A DNA stretch of 64,000 nucleotides from an uncultured Dokdonia sp. (lineage in GTDB: Bacteria; Bacteroidota; Bacteroidia; Flavobacteriales; Flavobacteriaceae). The stretch covers positions 1-64,000 of the forward strand of contig NZ_CANLNH010000008.1 in assembly GCF_947492535.1 (NCBI RefSeq), given 5' to 3'. Shown piece by piece: positions 7,923 through 16,743 of the stretch. The number at the start of each line of letters is the position of its first letter. The stretch's first letter is position 1. The position numbers and the translations under genes were made by a program. The notes beneath the pieces were generated by a model that saw only the letters and a program-made list of their open reading frames with translations, made no database searches and had not been told where the DNA came from.

Positions 7923-9491
7923 GTGAACAAAAAACTGTTTTATGCTTTAATAACCCTTATGAGCCTATCGCTGATAGGTATCATATTTGTACAAGGATAT
8001 TGGATCTTAGACAGTGTAGATGCAAAACGAGAACAGTTTTCTTTTAATGCTAAAAGAGCTGTTATTAAAGTAGCTGAAAAAATACAAGAAAGGGAATATG
8101 AAGACTACTATTACGCTGTTGAAAGAATAATAGATAGTGTTGGAATCCCTGATGATCTGACCCTTGATGAATATTTCTTTATAAATGAAGACCCTATTAC
8201 AAAAGATGTGTTTTTACAACGTAATGGGATCTTACAACAAGACTTTAAACTTTCTGCACCCGCTTTTGACCGTAGTTTAGATAGTCTAGAGTTTAAACGT
8301 TTTTTTAATCTCAGTTCTAGACAGATTCTTAGAAGAGGGTCATTAGACGGAAACCTTGCGAGTACAGGTAAGATACAAGAGATCTCTAAAATTGTTGATT
8401 TTAAAAGGATCAGCTATGAGAACCTTATAAGTGATGTGTTAGAGAAAAAACCAATACATAAACGTGTTTCAGCAGAAGAAATACAACGTGTCATGACACT
8501 AGAACTTGTAGAAAGCGATTTAGAAACAGATTTTGAATTTGGGATTTTTGATAATGATCTTTTGACCAGAGTACGATCAGAAAACTTCGAATTTGAAGGG
8601 GGAGCTCAATTTTATCAAGCACCCATATTTGCAGATGAAGATGGAAGAACAGATTATTATTTATATGCTGAATTTCCAGGAGAGAAAAAAATAGTAATCT
8701 CTTCTATCATAGGAATGATTGTGCTTTCAGTCATATTTACATTAATTATTGTAATTGCCTATTCAAGTGCGTTACACCAATTAAATAAACAACGTCAAAT
8801 CTCACAGATTAAGACAGACTTTATTAATAATATGACTCATGAGTTTAAAACGCCTATTGCTACCATTAACCTAGCATTAGATGCCGTTAAGAACCCTAAG
8901 ATATCTAATAATCCTGAAAAGGTATCCTATTATCATAAGATGATACGTGATGAGAATAAACGTATGCATGCACAAGTTGAAAATGTATTGCGTATCTCAA
9001 AATTAGAAAAGAATGAACTTGATATCCGTAAAGAACGTTATAAATTACACGATATCATAGAAGATGCAGTGCAACACGTATCTCTTATTGTAGAAGATCG
9101 CAACGGATATATAAACATGCATTTAGATGCGCCAAAGTCATCAGTTTTGGCAAATGAATCACATTTTACAAATGTGATCGTTAATATGTTAGAGAATGCT
9201 GTTAAGTATTCTTCAGACGAACCTAAAATAGATGTCTATACAGAAAATGTAAAGAACTTTATTTATGTGAAAATTAAAGATCAAGGCGATGGAATGTCAA
9301 AAACGGCACAACGCAAAGTTTTTGAGAAATTCTATCGAGAGCAGTCAGGAAATATTCACAATGTCAAAGGGCACGGTTTAGGCTTAGCCTATGCCAGACA
9401 AATAGTAGAAGACCATCAAGGAGAAATCTTTGTGGAAAGTGAGAAAGGAAACGGAAGTACATTCATCATTAAATTACCACTAATATCATAA
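7923..9491 (+). CDS. Membrane sensor histidine kinase
   Basis: 522 residues from a GTG start. The first membrane helix is at about 5-28, the periplasmic sensor domain at 30-255 and the second helix at 258-283. A HisKA domain follows with the phospho-acceptor His306 (MTHEFKTP), then a HATPase with N box (NMLENAVKYS) and G boxes (DQGDGM, GHGLGLA). It forms an operon with the OmpR-family regulator 2 bp downstream. The layout resembles the RprX/RprY pair of Bacteroidetes, but the signal is not known. Confidence 0.9.
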   Translation: MNKKLFYALITLMSLSLIGIIFVQGYWILDSVDAKREQFSFNAKRAVIKVAEKIQEREYEDYYYAVERIIDSVGIPDDLTLDEYFFINEDPITKDVFLQRNGILQQDFKLSAPAFDRSLDSLEFKRFFNLSSRQILRRGSLDGNLASTGKIQEISKIVDFKRISYENLISDVLEKKPIHKRVSAEEIQRVMTLELVESDLETDFEFGIFDNDLLTRVRSENFEFEGGAQFYQAPIFADEDGRTDYYLYAEFPGEKKIVISSIIGMIVLSVIFTLIIVIAYSSALHQLNKQRQISQIKTDFINNMTHEFKTPIATINLALDAVKNPKISNNPEKVSYYHKMIRDENKRMHAQVENVLRISKLEKNELDIRKERYKLHDIIEDAVQHVSLIVEDRNGYINMHLDAPKSSVLANESHFTNVIVNMLENAVKYSSDEPKIDVYTENVKNFIYVKIKDQGDGMSKTAQRKVFEKFYREQSGNIHNVKGHGLGLAYARQIVEDHQGEIFVESEKGNGSTFIIKLPLIS

Positions 9492-9493
9492 TT

Positions 9494-10201
9494 ATGGAAA
9501 CTGAAAACAAAAAGATTTTACTCGTAGAAGACGATCCGAACTTCGGAACAGTCCTAAAGGATTATCTATCTATGAACGATTACAATGTTACACATGCTAA
9601 AAATGGTATGGAAGGCTTTGAAAAATTTAAAAAAGACGATTTTGATCTTTGTATACTAGATGTAATGATGCCCTATAAAGATGGGTTTACACTAGCGAAA
9701 GAAATACGCGAAAAGAACGCAGATGTGCCTATTATTTTCTTAACAGCAAAAGCCCTGAAAGAAGATGTTCTTAAAGGATACAAAGTAGGAGCAGATGACT
9801 ATCTAAATAAACCTTTTGATAGTGAAGTACTTCTTATGAAAATCAAAGCTATTATTCAGCGTAAGAGTGTAGACTCTATCGCAGATAGTAAACAATTTGA
9901 ATTTGTTATTGGAAACTTCCACCTAAATTCAAAGCTTCGTTTCTTAACGTATAAAGAAGAAGAGCCGATCAAGCTATCACCAAAAGAAAACGAATTATTA
10001 CGTATGCTCGCATTACACGAAAATGATTTAATGCCTCGTGAGCTAGCACTTACAAAAATATGGAGAGACGATAATTACTTTACATCACGTAGTATGGATG
10101 TATATATCGCAAAACTTCGTAAATACCTTAAGAAAGACGATACCGTAGAGATATTAAATATCCACGGAGAAGGATTTAGATTGGTGGTTAAAGCCCTCTA
10201 A
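9494..10201 (+). CDS. OmpR-family response regulator
   Basis: 235 residues. A receiver domain spans 1-120 with the acidic pocket VEDD, phospho-acceptor Asp56 (ILDVMMP) and the conserved Lys of NKPF. A winged-helix DNA-binding domain follows at about 135-233 (LSPKENELLRML). It lies 2 bp after the histidine kinase and is its evident partner. It ends at a shared hairpin with the convergent miaA. Confidence 0.92.
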   Translation: METENKKILLVEDDPNFGTVLKDYLSMNDYNVTHAKNGMEGFEKFKKDDFDLCILDVMMPYKDGFTLAKEIREKNADVPIIFLTAKALKEDVLKGYKVGADDYLNKPFDSEVLLMKIKAIIQRKSVDSIADSKQFEFVIGNFHLNSKLRFLTYKEEEPIKLSPKENELLRMLALHENDLMPRELALTKIWRDDNYFTSRSMDVYIAKLRKYLKKDDTVEILNIHGEGFRLVVKAL

Positions 10202-10231
10202 ATAGATAACGGTATTAGTGAAGAAAGTAAG

Positions 10232-10264
10232 AAAACGTCCTACTCATCATAGGACGTTTTTTTA
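10232..10264. terminator. Bidirectional terminator between the response regulator and miaA
   Basis: Perfect 11-bp inverted repeat AAAACGTCCTA/TAGGACGTTTT with a 7-nt loop, A-rich on one side and T-rich on the other. It overlaps the last codons and stop of miaA, so the hairpin is partly coding. Confidence 0.8.
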
Positions 10265-11154
10265 TGTATAAATTCTGAAATTTCTTCAAATGGGGTTTGG
10301 TAATCAAACCAAGTAATTGCTTCGTCTTTTCGATACCAAGTACCTTGTCTCTTCGCAAAACGACGGGTATTTGTTTTAATATTTTCAATGGCTTGTTCTA
10401 AAGAAATCTTCCCTTCAAAGTGTTCAAAAAGTTCTCTATAACCTACCGTTTGTAATGCGTTTAACCGCTTTCGCGAAAGCAAACCTTGAACCTCTTCCAC
10501 AAGGCCATTGGCAACCATTATATCAACGCGTTTATTGATACGATCATAAATCACTTCTCTATCTGCCGAAAGTCCTATTTTAATAGTTTCAAAGGGACGC
10601 TTAGGTTTTGGCTTATCTAAAAAAGAAGAAAAAGGCTTCCCTGAAGAAAGGCATACTTCTAGCGCACGTGTCACCCGCTGATGATTTTGAATATCTACAC
10701 GCTCATAATACACAGGATCCTTTTCTTTAAGAAGGTGCTGTAATGCTTCAATGCCTTCAGATTCAAAGAGTGTATTTAATTGCTCTCTTATACCCGGTTT
10801 TACTTCTGGAAACTGATCTAGTCCTCGTATCACAGCATCTACATACATGCCAGAACCTCCTACCATTGTGACATATGAACTTTTTTGGTGAAGGGTATGT
10901 AACAAACTAATGGCTTCTCTTTCAAAATGCCCTACACTATAGGTGTCTTCTATAGAAATATGTTGAATGCAATGATGTGTTGCCGCAGCAAGCTCCTCTG
11001 GATCAGGTACAGCAGTACCAATAGTCATTTCTTTATAAAATTGACGGGAATCTGCCGATATGATTTCAGTTTGAAAATGTTGGGCTATTTTAATAGATAA
11101 GGCTGTTTTTCCTATTGCCGTAGGTCCAACAACTGCAATAAGGTATTTAGTCAT
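10240..11154 (-). CDS. miaA: tRNA dimethylallyltransferase
   Basis: Transfers a dimethylallyl group to N6 of A37 in tRNAs that read U-starting codons. The chosen start gives 304 residues beginning MTKYLIAVVGPTAIGKT, with the P-loop at 10-17. An in-frame ATG 144 bp upstream would only add residues read out of the channel gene. The substrate motif ISADSRQFYKEM and the C-terminal NTRRFAKRQGTWYR are typical. The start overlaps the end of the ion-channel gene by 8 bp. The iterated palindrome is in frame and encodes LSRKR. Confidence 0.93.
   Translation of the reverse strand: MTKYLIAVVGPTAIGKTALSIKIAQHFQTEIISADSRQFYKEMTIGTAVPDPEELAAATHHCIQHISIEDTYSVGHFEREAISLLHTLHQKSSYVTMVGGSGMYVDAVIRGLDQFPEVKPGIREQLNTLFESEGIEALQHLLKEKDPVYYERVDIQNHQRVTRALEVCLSSGKPFSSFLDKPKPKRPFETIKIGLSADREVIYDRINKRVDIMVANGLVEEVQGLLSRKRLNALQTVGYRELFEHFEGKISLEQAIENIKTNTRRFAKRQGTWYRKDEAITWFDYQTPFEEISEFIHKKTSYDE
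10467..10480. repeat. Iterated palindrome copy 3 (in miaA)
   Basis: Perfect GCTTTCGCGAAAGC in the miaA reading frame, read as Leu-Ser-Arg-Lys-Arg. Confidence 0.85.
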
Positions 11155-11995
11155 TATGTAAGGAATAACCACAGTGATTACAAAACTTTGCACTGTCATG
11201 ATGGGTATCATGATTGCAATTAGAACACGACTGTGTATTGGTATGTATATGTTCGTTTTGATCCGTTTTTTGCAATGCACTTTTTGTATACTCTGCACTT
11301 ACAATACCTGTAGGTACGGCAATAATGCCATATCCCATAATCATAATGATTGAGGCAAGAAATTGTCCTAATGGTGTAATGGGAGCAATATCTCCATATC
11401 CAACAGTAGTAAGGGTAACAATACACCAATAGATACTTACAGGAATATTTCGAAAACCACTTTCTTCTCCTTCAACTAAATACATAATTGTACCAGAAAT
11501 GATACATATGATAAGTACTGTAAATAAGAAGACACTTATTTTGGTCCTACTATCTACAAGTGCTTTCGTAAGTTTATTAGATTCTCCTATATAGCGTGTT
11601 ACTTTTAAAATCCTGAAAATTCGTAATAAACGAAGTGCTCTCACTGTAAGTAAAGCATTAGAGCCTACGATAAAGAATGATAAGTATAGTGGAATAGTCG
11701 ATAAGAAATCAATAATCCCATAGAAACTAAAAATATACTTACTTGGTTTATTTACAGTAATGATACGCGCAAAATATTCTAAAGTAAAAAAGATGGTGAT
11801 AATCCATTCTCCAGCATAAAAAATATCATGGTATTTGTCATCAAGACTACCCACACTCTCTAGCATTACGAGTATAATACTTGCAAGAATTAATATGAGA
11901 AGAATAACATCAAAGAGTCTACCCTGAGGTGTGTCTGCCTCATAGATGATCTCATGCATTTTACGCTTCCAGTTTTTTTTAGTTTGGGTTTCCAA
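11147..11995 (-). CDS. Voltage-gated K+ channel-like protein with C-terminal zinc ribbon
   Basis: 282 residues with a six-helix plan. S4 has arginines at every third position (VRALRLLRIFRILK, about 118-131), and the pore loop has the selectivity filter TVGYGD at 197-202. After the last helix a short tail carries CSNC (257-260) and CNHC (272-275) separated by 11 residues, a likely zinc ribbon with histidines between. Potassium selectivity follows from the filter; gating is inferred from S4. Its 3' end overlaps miaA by 8 bp, so the two are co-transcribed. Confidence 0.87.
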   Translation of the reverse strand: METQTKKNWKRKMHEIIYEADTPQGRLFDVILLILILASIILVMLESVGSLDDKYHDIFYAGEWIITIFFTLEYFARIITVNKPSKYIFSFYGIIDFLSTIPLYLSFFIVGSNALLTVRALRLLRIFRILKVTRYIGESNKLTKALVDSRTKISVFLFTVLIICIISGTIMYLVEGEESGFRNIPVSIYWCIVTLTTVGYGDIAPITPLGQFLASIIMIMGYGIIAVPTGIVSAEYTKSALQKTDQNEHIHTNTQSCSNCNHDTHHDSAKFCNHCGYSLHND

Positions 11996-12031
11996 ATAGG
12001 CTATTTTAAAGAATATAAAAGTACTAAATAC

Positions 12032-13411
12032 TTAGGAATTGGGAATATTTGATAATGGGATAAGCTTTTGTACTTTTTTAGTTCGTAAGTAACTCTGTAT
12101 GATATGCTGTGCATCTCTATTATTATCCATTTTGGTAATAATAGATTTTAAAATGTCAATATTATTAAGTTGAAAGTTTAAATTATAGAAGCCAATTCCT
12201 TGAAAAATACCATCTTCTATAAGCACCACCGAGCGTTCATCGATATCACGACCTCTATCAATGACAAGCATACTTTTGTTTTCGTAGCTATAGGTATTGA
12301 TAAAATTCTGTGCTCTTTTATTATATAATTCTGGAGATTCTTCATTTACGCAAGCACCTTCACAGGTTTTAATAGAATGTCCAAAACAACTCCCTTTAGC
12401 ATTAGTGAGTCCCGTTTTATTTTGACAGAGTGTATAGCTTTCTGTAATTTTTTCTAAATGTGACTTTGCTGAGGCTATAGAACTATAAGTAGTAATTCCT
12501 TTTTTACGGCCATCTGCTTTTTCAGTTTTGAAATTTATATATCCATCTTCATCGATATATTGCGTAAGCTGTATTTTATACTTTGTTCTTCGCAATGCCC
12601 TATTAAAAATAGGTTTGTTACGTTTTATTTCTTCATTTTCTTTTAATAAAGCAATGAGTTCGCTTCCCGTTTCTTCATAGGTAACAGCAACAACATCTTC
12701 CTGTATCTTCTTGCTTTTTCGATTGTCACTCGTAAAATGTTGTGTAAGGCGTTTTTTTATATTCTTGCTCTTCCCAATATAAATAACCGTGCCATTGACA
12801 TTATGCATATAATAAACCCCACATACTGAAGGCACATCATTAATAATGTCTTTAAGCTTTTTATCCATGTTCTTTTTAGGAAAAGCACGTACAGAGGCTT
12901 GGATAATTTTTTTCTCGGTGTCTTTTGCTAAAAGCATTTTAAAAAGCTTAACCGTAGCCATGGCATCTCCGCTAGCTCTATGTCTATCTGTAATGGGAAT
13001 ACCAAGCGCTCTTACTAATTTTCCTAAACTATAGCTTTTATGTCCTGGAAGTAGTTCTTGAGATAATGCGACTGTACATAGTGTTTTTCGCTCATATGGA
13101 TAGCCTAATCTATCAAACTCTAAGGTTAGAATACGATAATCAAATTGCGCATTATGTGCAACAATGATACATCCTTCGGTAATTTCTATAATACGTTTTG
13201 CAACTTCATAAAACTTAGGTGCATTACGTAGCATTTGATTATTAATTCCGGTAAGATTTACGACAAATGCTTGGATAGGACGTTCGGGATTTACAAGACT
13301 TATAAATTGATCTACCACCGTATGTCCATCAAACTTGTATATAGCAATTTCAGTAATACCTTCTTCATTGTATTTGCCTCCTGTAGTCTCTATGTCTAAA
13401 ATCGCGTACAT
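12032..13411 (-). CDS. DEDDh exonuclease fused to a UvrC-type GIY-YIG nuclease
   Basis: 459 residues. The N-terminal 1-165 is a DnaQ-like 3'-5' exonuclease: DIETTG with Asp6 and Glu8, the HNAQFDYRIL motif, and HRASGD. Residues about 195-275 form a GIY-YIG domain (GVYYMHN...VIYIGKSKNIKKRL). The C-terminal 180 residues resemble the UvrC/Cho-associated region, including CFGHSIKTCEGAC. The pairing of these two nucleases is known from Cho-like proteins in other phyla, so a repair role in damage incision and trimming is likely. The gene stands apart from its neighbours. Confidence 0.87.
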   Translation of the reverse strand: MYAILDIETTGGKYNEEGITEIAIYKFDGHTVVDQFISLVNPERPIQAFVVNLTGINNQMLRNAPKFYEVAKRIIEITEGCIIVAHNAQFDYRILTLEFDRLGYPYERKTLCTVALSQELLPGHKSYSLGKLVRALGIPITDRHRASGDAMATVKLFKMLLAKDTEKKIIQASVRAFPKKNMDKKLKDIINDVPSVCGVYYMHNVNGTVIYIGKSKNIKKRLTQHFTSDNRKSKKIQEDVVAVTYEETGSELIALLKENEEIKRNKPIFNRALRRTKYKIQLTQYIDEDGYINFKTEKADGRKKGITTYSSIASAKSHLEKITESYTLCQNKTGLTNAKGSCFGHSIKTCEGACVNEESPELYNKRAQNFINTYSYENKSMLVIDRGRDIDERSVVLIEDGIFQGIGFYNLNFQLNNIDILKSIITKMDNNRDAQHIIQSYLRTKKVQKLIPLSNIPNS

Positions 13412-13552
13412 TCTTAATTCCCAGAAACTAGGGAATTTCTTATCATTTTAAAATTAGTAGTTCTTTGTACATAACAGATAGGTATGTTATGTAAAAGAGT
13501 ATAAGATACTATTATTTTGTAGATTTTGTAGCTATGGGGTGTTAATTCTATA

Positions 13553-13629
13553 GATAATTTCTCGCTCCGAAAATAGCACTTCCTACTCGTACCATGGTAC
13601 TTCCGTTTTCTATAGCGAGTTGGTAGTCC
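13553..13629 (-). pseudogene. Duplicated 3' fragment of yggS
   Basis: 77 bp match 13716-13792 inside yggS with 5 mismatches (about 93%) and no gaps. The fragment would encode the DYQLAIENGSTMVRVG-type segment near the YggS C-terminus. It has no start, lies in the same orientation and sits 86 bp past the genuine gene end. It looks like a recent partial tandem duplication. Confidence 0.8.
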
Positions 13630-13647
13630 AGTATTATTTTACGGAAA

Positions 13648-13691
13648 TATTTTTAAGAATGGTTTTAAAAAATATACCATTCTTAAAAATA
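13648..13691 (-). terminator. Long perfect inverted repeat, probable yggS terminator
   Basis: TATTTTTAAGAATGGT and its exact complement are separated by 12 bp. The 16-bp stem is AT-rich at the base. It lies 20 bp past the yggS stop, between the gene and its duplicated fragment. Confidence 0.6.
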
Positions 13692-13710
13692 AACCACCAT
13701 GCTCCATGGT

Positions 13711-14367
13711 TTAATGATAATTTCTCGCTCCGAAAATAGCACTTCCTACTCTCACCATAGTACTCCCATTTTCTATAGCGAGTTGGTAGTCCCCACTCAT
13801 ACCCATGGAGAGGGTAGATAGGTTTTTGCTTTCGCGAAAGCGTATAAATAACTTTTCCAATACCTGAAATTCAGTAGCTACTTGCGTCATATCATCTGTA
13901 AATGAAGCCATTCCCATGAGTCCTACAACACGTACATTAGGGTACTGATCTAACTGATTTCCTTCTAAAAGGGCTGTAGCTTCGGTAAGTGGCATTCCAT
14001 ATTTAGTGTCTTCTTGAGCTATTTTTACTTGCAATAAAACATCTACAGTACGATGTGCTAAAGCGGCTTGTTTATTAATTTCTTTAAAGAGTTTACGTCT
14101 ATCTGCACTATGAATAAGGGTTACATAAGGTATCATAAATTTTACCTTATTGGTTTGTACATGCCCTATCATATGCCATTGGATGTCTTTAGGGAGTTGT
14201 TCCCATTTTTCTGACATCTCCTGAATTTTATTTTCACCAAAAATGCGTTGTCCGCTATCATAAGCTTCTTGTATGGCAGCAACTGGTTTGGTTTTAGATA
14301 CAGCTACTAGTGTAACGGTGTCTGGAATATTTTTTTGAAGTTGTACGATGTTTTCTTTAATGCTCAT
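13711..14367 (-). CDS. yggS: YggS-family PLP homeostasis protein
   Basis: A pyridoxal-phosphate carrier of the YggS/PROSC family; the PLP lysine lies in VAVSKTKP (Lys25). The chosen start gives 218 residues with the usual N-terminus MSIKENIVQL. Longer in-frame starts at 14397 and 14511 run into the DUF1015 gene. FGENKIQE, WHMIGHVQTNK and the C-terminal MGMSGDYQLAI are family motifs. It lies 19 bp after the DUF1015 gene and is probably co-transcribed. The iterated palindrome is in frame here as RFRES. Confidence 0.92.
   Translation of the reverse strand: MSIKENIVQLQKNIPDTVTLVAVSKTKPVAAIQEAYDSGQRIFGENKIQEMSEKWEQLPKDIQWHMIGHVQTNKVKFMIPYVTLIHSADRRKLFKEINKQAALAHRTVDVLLQVKIAQEDTKYGMPLTEATALLEGNQLDQYPNVRVVGLMGMASFTDDMTQVATEFQVLEKLFIRFRESKNLSTLSMGMSGDYQLAIENGSTMVRVGSAIFGARNYH
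13828..13841. repeat. Iterated palindrome copy 4 (in yggS)
   Basis: Perfect GCTTTCGCGAAAGC in the yggS frame, read as Arg-Phe-Arg-Glu-Ser. Confidence 0.85.
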
Positions 14368-14386
14368 AAATGCTGTTTCACAGTGT

Positions 14387-15625
14387 TTAAAACTCATAAA
14401 TGGTAATACCACTTCGTAATTTAGGCTCAATGTAAGTGCTTTTGGGAGGCATGGTATATCCATCGTCAGCAATTTGTTTGAGTTCTTCCATGGTAAGAGG
14501 GACCATGCCAAAACCTACCGTATATTCACCTTTGTCAATAGCACTTTTTACATAAATCATATCTTTCTTTCCGCCTGCATATGAGATTCGCGCATCATTA
14601 CGTACATCTGAAATACCTAAAATAGGTTCTAGAATGGTTTTATATAAAATCTGTGTATCAAGTGCTTCAAGTGTATTTTCAAAATTGTAATTGCTTTTAC
14701 GTAAATAAAGGGAATAAAATTCTCCATCTAAATACATAGAGAAGTGATGTTTTTTACTAGGTGTATATGCGGCAACACCTCTGTTTTCAATACGAAATAC
14801 CGTGTCTAATGCAATCAGAAACTCTTCTTTGGATAATCCGTTAAGGTCTTTTACAAGTCTATTAAATTCATGAATGCGTACATGCGACTCAGGAATAAAG
14901 AAACTCATAAAGTAATTATAGGTCGCGTCTTTATGGTAGTTGGGATCGTTTTGTTGATGATCTTTAGCTAGCAAGTAAGAAGAAGAAGAACGGTGATGTC
15001 CATCTGCAATATAAAGTTGCGGCATGTGTGCAAATGCTTCTTGAATTGTGGCAATGCTTTTAGGATCGCTTAAAGGCCACACGTAATGCGTATCTCTATA
15101 GGTAGTAGTAAATTCATATTCGGCACGTTCTTGCGTGGTTTCCTCAATGATAGTGGCTACGGTATCATTATCTGGGTAGGTGAGGAGTACTGCTTCTGCA
15201 TTGAACCCTACAGTATCTAGATATTCTTTAAATAGTTCCTCTCTATCTTCGAGTGTATCCTCATGTTTTTTAATGCGATTATTTTCATAATCAACGATAC
15301 TAGCACCTCCTATAAGTCCGCAAAAAACCTGTCCTTTACGGTCAATGATTTTATAGATATAAAATGATGGGAGTTCTTCTTGAAGAAAAACACCATCTTC
15401 TTTAAACTCTTGGTAGCGATTGCGTACGAGTTTAAATGCTTTTTTACCCGTGATTTCTTTATGGTATTTGTAGCCAGGATTTACGATGTGTAAGAATGAA
15501 TAGGGATTTCTATCCATTCTAAATTTGCGTCCTTTTTTTGAGTAGGTCTCATAAGATCGCGCAGCAACCAAGCCTACTTTATCTCTAGTGGGACGTACCG
15601 CTCGGAATGGAATAATTGTAGGCAT
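14387..15625 (-). CDS. DUF1015 family protein
   Basis: 412 residues with the DUF1015 hallmark YIADGHHRSSS near 205 and the N-terminal pattern IIPFRAVRPTRDKVGLVAARSY. The biochemical function of the family is not established. The first 8 codons are duplicated at the start of the M23 peptidase gene just upstream (26-bp direct repeat). It leads directly into yggS, a pairing I recall from other Flavobacteriaceae. Confidence 0.85.
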   Translation of the reverse strand: MPTIIPFRAVRPTRDKVGLVAARSYETYSKKGRKFRMDRNPYSFLHIVNPGYKYHKEITGKKAFKLVRNRYQEFKEDGVFLQEELPSFYIYKIIDRKGQVFCGLIGGASIVDYENNRIKKHEDTLEDREELFKEYLDTVGFNAEAVLLTYPDNDTVATIIEETTQERAEYEFTTTYRDTHYVWPLSDPKSIATIQEAFAHMPQLYIADGHHRSSSSYLLAKDHQQNDPNYHKDATYNYFMSFFIPESHVRIHEFNRLVKDLNGLSKEEFLIALDTVFRIENRGVAAYTPSKKHHFSMYLDGEFYSLYLRKSNYNFENTLEALDTQILYKTILEPILGISDVRNDARISYAGGKKDMIYVKSAIDKGEYTVGFGMVPLTMEELKQIADDGYTMPPKSTYIEPKLRSGITIYEF

Positions 15626-15626
15626 A
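15601..15626. repeat. 26-bp direct repeat, copy at the DUF1015 start
   Basis: Matches 16235-16260 with one mismatch. It covers the start codon and first 8 codons of the DUF1015 gene. Together the copies flank the M23 peptidase gene exactly. Confidence 0.85.
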
Positions 15627-16259
15627 TTAATGAGTTTTGATAAATTCTGTTGGGTTTATATATCCTTTTGAATCGGCGCTATATCCAGCTCCAATATTCA
15701 TAAAAATACTATCTCTTATTTCTAAATGCAAATGTGCTAAGTAAGTACCATTAGCTGTGCCAATAGTTCCTATTTTTTCACCTCTTCTAATAAATTGTCC
15801 TTCTTTAATGAAAATAGTGTCGCAATGTGCATAAATAGATTCATAATATGCGTTTTTATAAGAATGTATAATTCTAATAACATTACCCCAACCGCCATCT
15901 ATATTTTTAGATGAATACACATATCCATTTGAAATACTGTATATAGGATCACCTAAATCAGAATTACCGCCTCCAACACCGTTCCAATCTTCTCCTAAAT
16001 GATCATTTTCTCTAAATTTCTGCGCATTGTAATATCCTTTAGAGGTAGGTTTCCCAACAGGGAAATCAAATTGAAATGAGATATACTCTTTATGTGTTGT
16101 AAATAAACTATCTAGAAGTTGTGACTTACTTTTTTGAGGGTTTTGACTCACAATTTCTTTTGGTAATGTACTCTTACTTGGTGGGTGTTTTTCTTGACAA
16201 CTTAACAGAAAATAAAATGCTAACAATATGCATACTCGAAATGGAATAATTGTAGGCAT
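15627..16259 (-). CDS. M23 (LytM-type) metallopeptidase lipoprotein
   Basis: 210 residues. The M23 zinc ligands are intact: HxxxD at His87-Asp91 and HxH at His176/His178 (LAHLHLE). Such enzymes cut peptidoglycan cross-bridges, though some members are inactive; here the site looks complete. The N-terminus is a lipoprotein signal with lipobox LLSC (Cys21). It begins MPTIIPFR, the same eight residues as the DUF1015 protein, encoded by the 26-bp direct repeat. The original start may have been nearer the signal core. The DUF1015 gene follows after 1 bp. Confidence 0.85.
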   Translation of the reverse strand: MPTIIPFRVCILLAFYFLLSCQEKHPPSKSTLPKEIVSQNPQKSKSQLLDSLFTTHKEYISFQFDFPVGKPTSKGYYNAQKFRENDHLGEDWNGVGGGNSDLGDPIYSISNGYVYSSKNIDGGWGNVIRIIHSYKNAYYESIYAHCDTIFIKEGQFIRRGEKIGTIGTANGTYLAHLHLEIRDSIFMNIGAGYSADSKGYINPTEFIKTH

Positions 16260-16260
16260 A
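16235..16260. repeat. 26-bp direct repeat, copy at the M23 peptidase start
   Basis: Second copy of the repeat at 15601-15626, one mismatch apart. It supplies the start codon and first 8 codons of the peptidase gene. Confidence 0.85.
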
Positions 16261-16263
16261 CGA

Positions 16264-16740
16264 TTATGAAATACTATTTTGGTTTATAATTTCTTCAAAG
16301 TATTGGCAATCTTCCTCTGTTTTAAAAGCAGCCTTTGGAATATAGCTAAAATTATTCTGAGATAAATATAACAAGTATTCGTCTTCAGTTTGCGTCATCT
16401 TAACAAATGTAGCAATACTTATTTTTGTTTCATTATCCGCAATATCTTTAAAGTATAGAAATGAGTTGTCTGCAGTCAATACGCTTTCTATAAAATAATT
16501 AGCGTTATTTTTTGAATAGACCCATCTATGAATTCTATAAAGATGTATAGGAATATATGCAATACCAAAAATGATAAAGAAACGCGCAAAATTATTTTCA
16601 GAAAACGTTGAGATGTTATAAATAACAATTCCAGTAAGGAGTGTAATGAGATACCATTTTCGTTTAAAAAATAATTTTATGAGTAGATGGAAATATCTTT
16701 TCTTTTCTAAACGATATGGGTGTGTGGTTATCTGTTGCAT
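16264..16740 (-). CDS. YcxB-like membrane protein
   Basis: 158 residues with two membrane helices (about 30-48 and 52-70). They are followed by a small cytoplasmic domain of the YcxB-like type (VLTADNSFLYFKDI...YIPKAAFKTEEDCQYFEEI). The family function is unknown. It lies 4 bp downstream of the GrpB-family gene and 4 bp upstream of the M23 gene, in one transcriptional unit. Confidence 0.65.
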   Translation of the reverse strand: MQQITTHPYRLEKKRYFHLLIKLFFKRKWYLITLLTGIVIYNISTFSENNFARFFIIFGIAYIPIHLYRIHRWVYSKNNANYFIESVLTADNSFLYFKDIADNETKISIATFVKMTQTEDEYLLYLSQNNFSYIPKAAFKTEEDCQYFEEIINQNSIS

Positions 16741-16743
16741 TCG

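Larger units (their letters stand above)
13412..13710. other. Intergenic region with yggS fragment and hairpin
   Basis: The gap between yggS and the exonuclease gene has no gene of its own. It holds a 77-bp duplicate of the yggS 3' region and a 16-bp perfect inverted repeat. The remaining 140 bp next to the exonuclease start show nothing recognisable. Confidence 0.6.
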
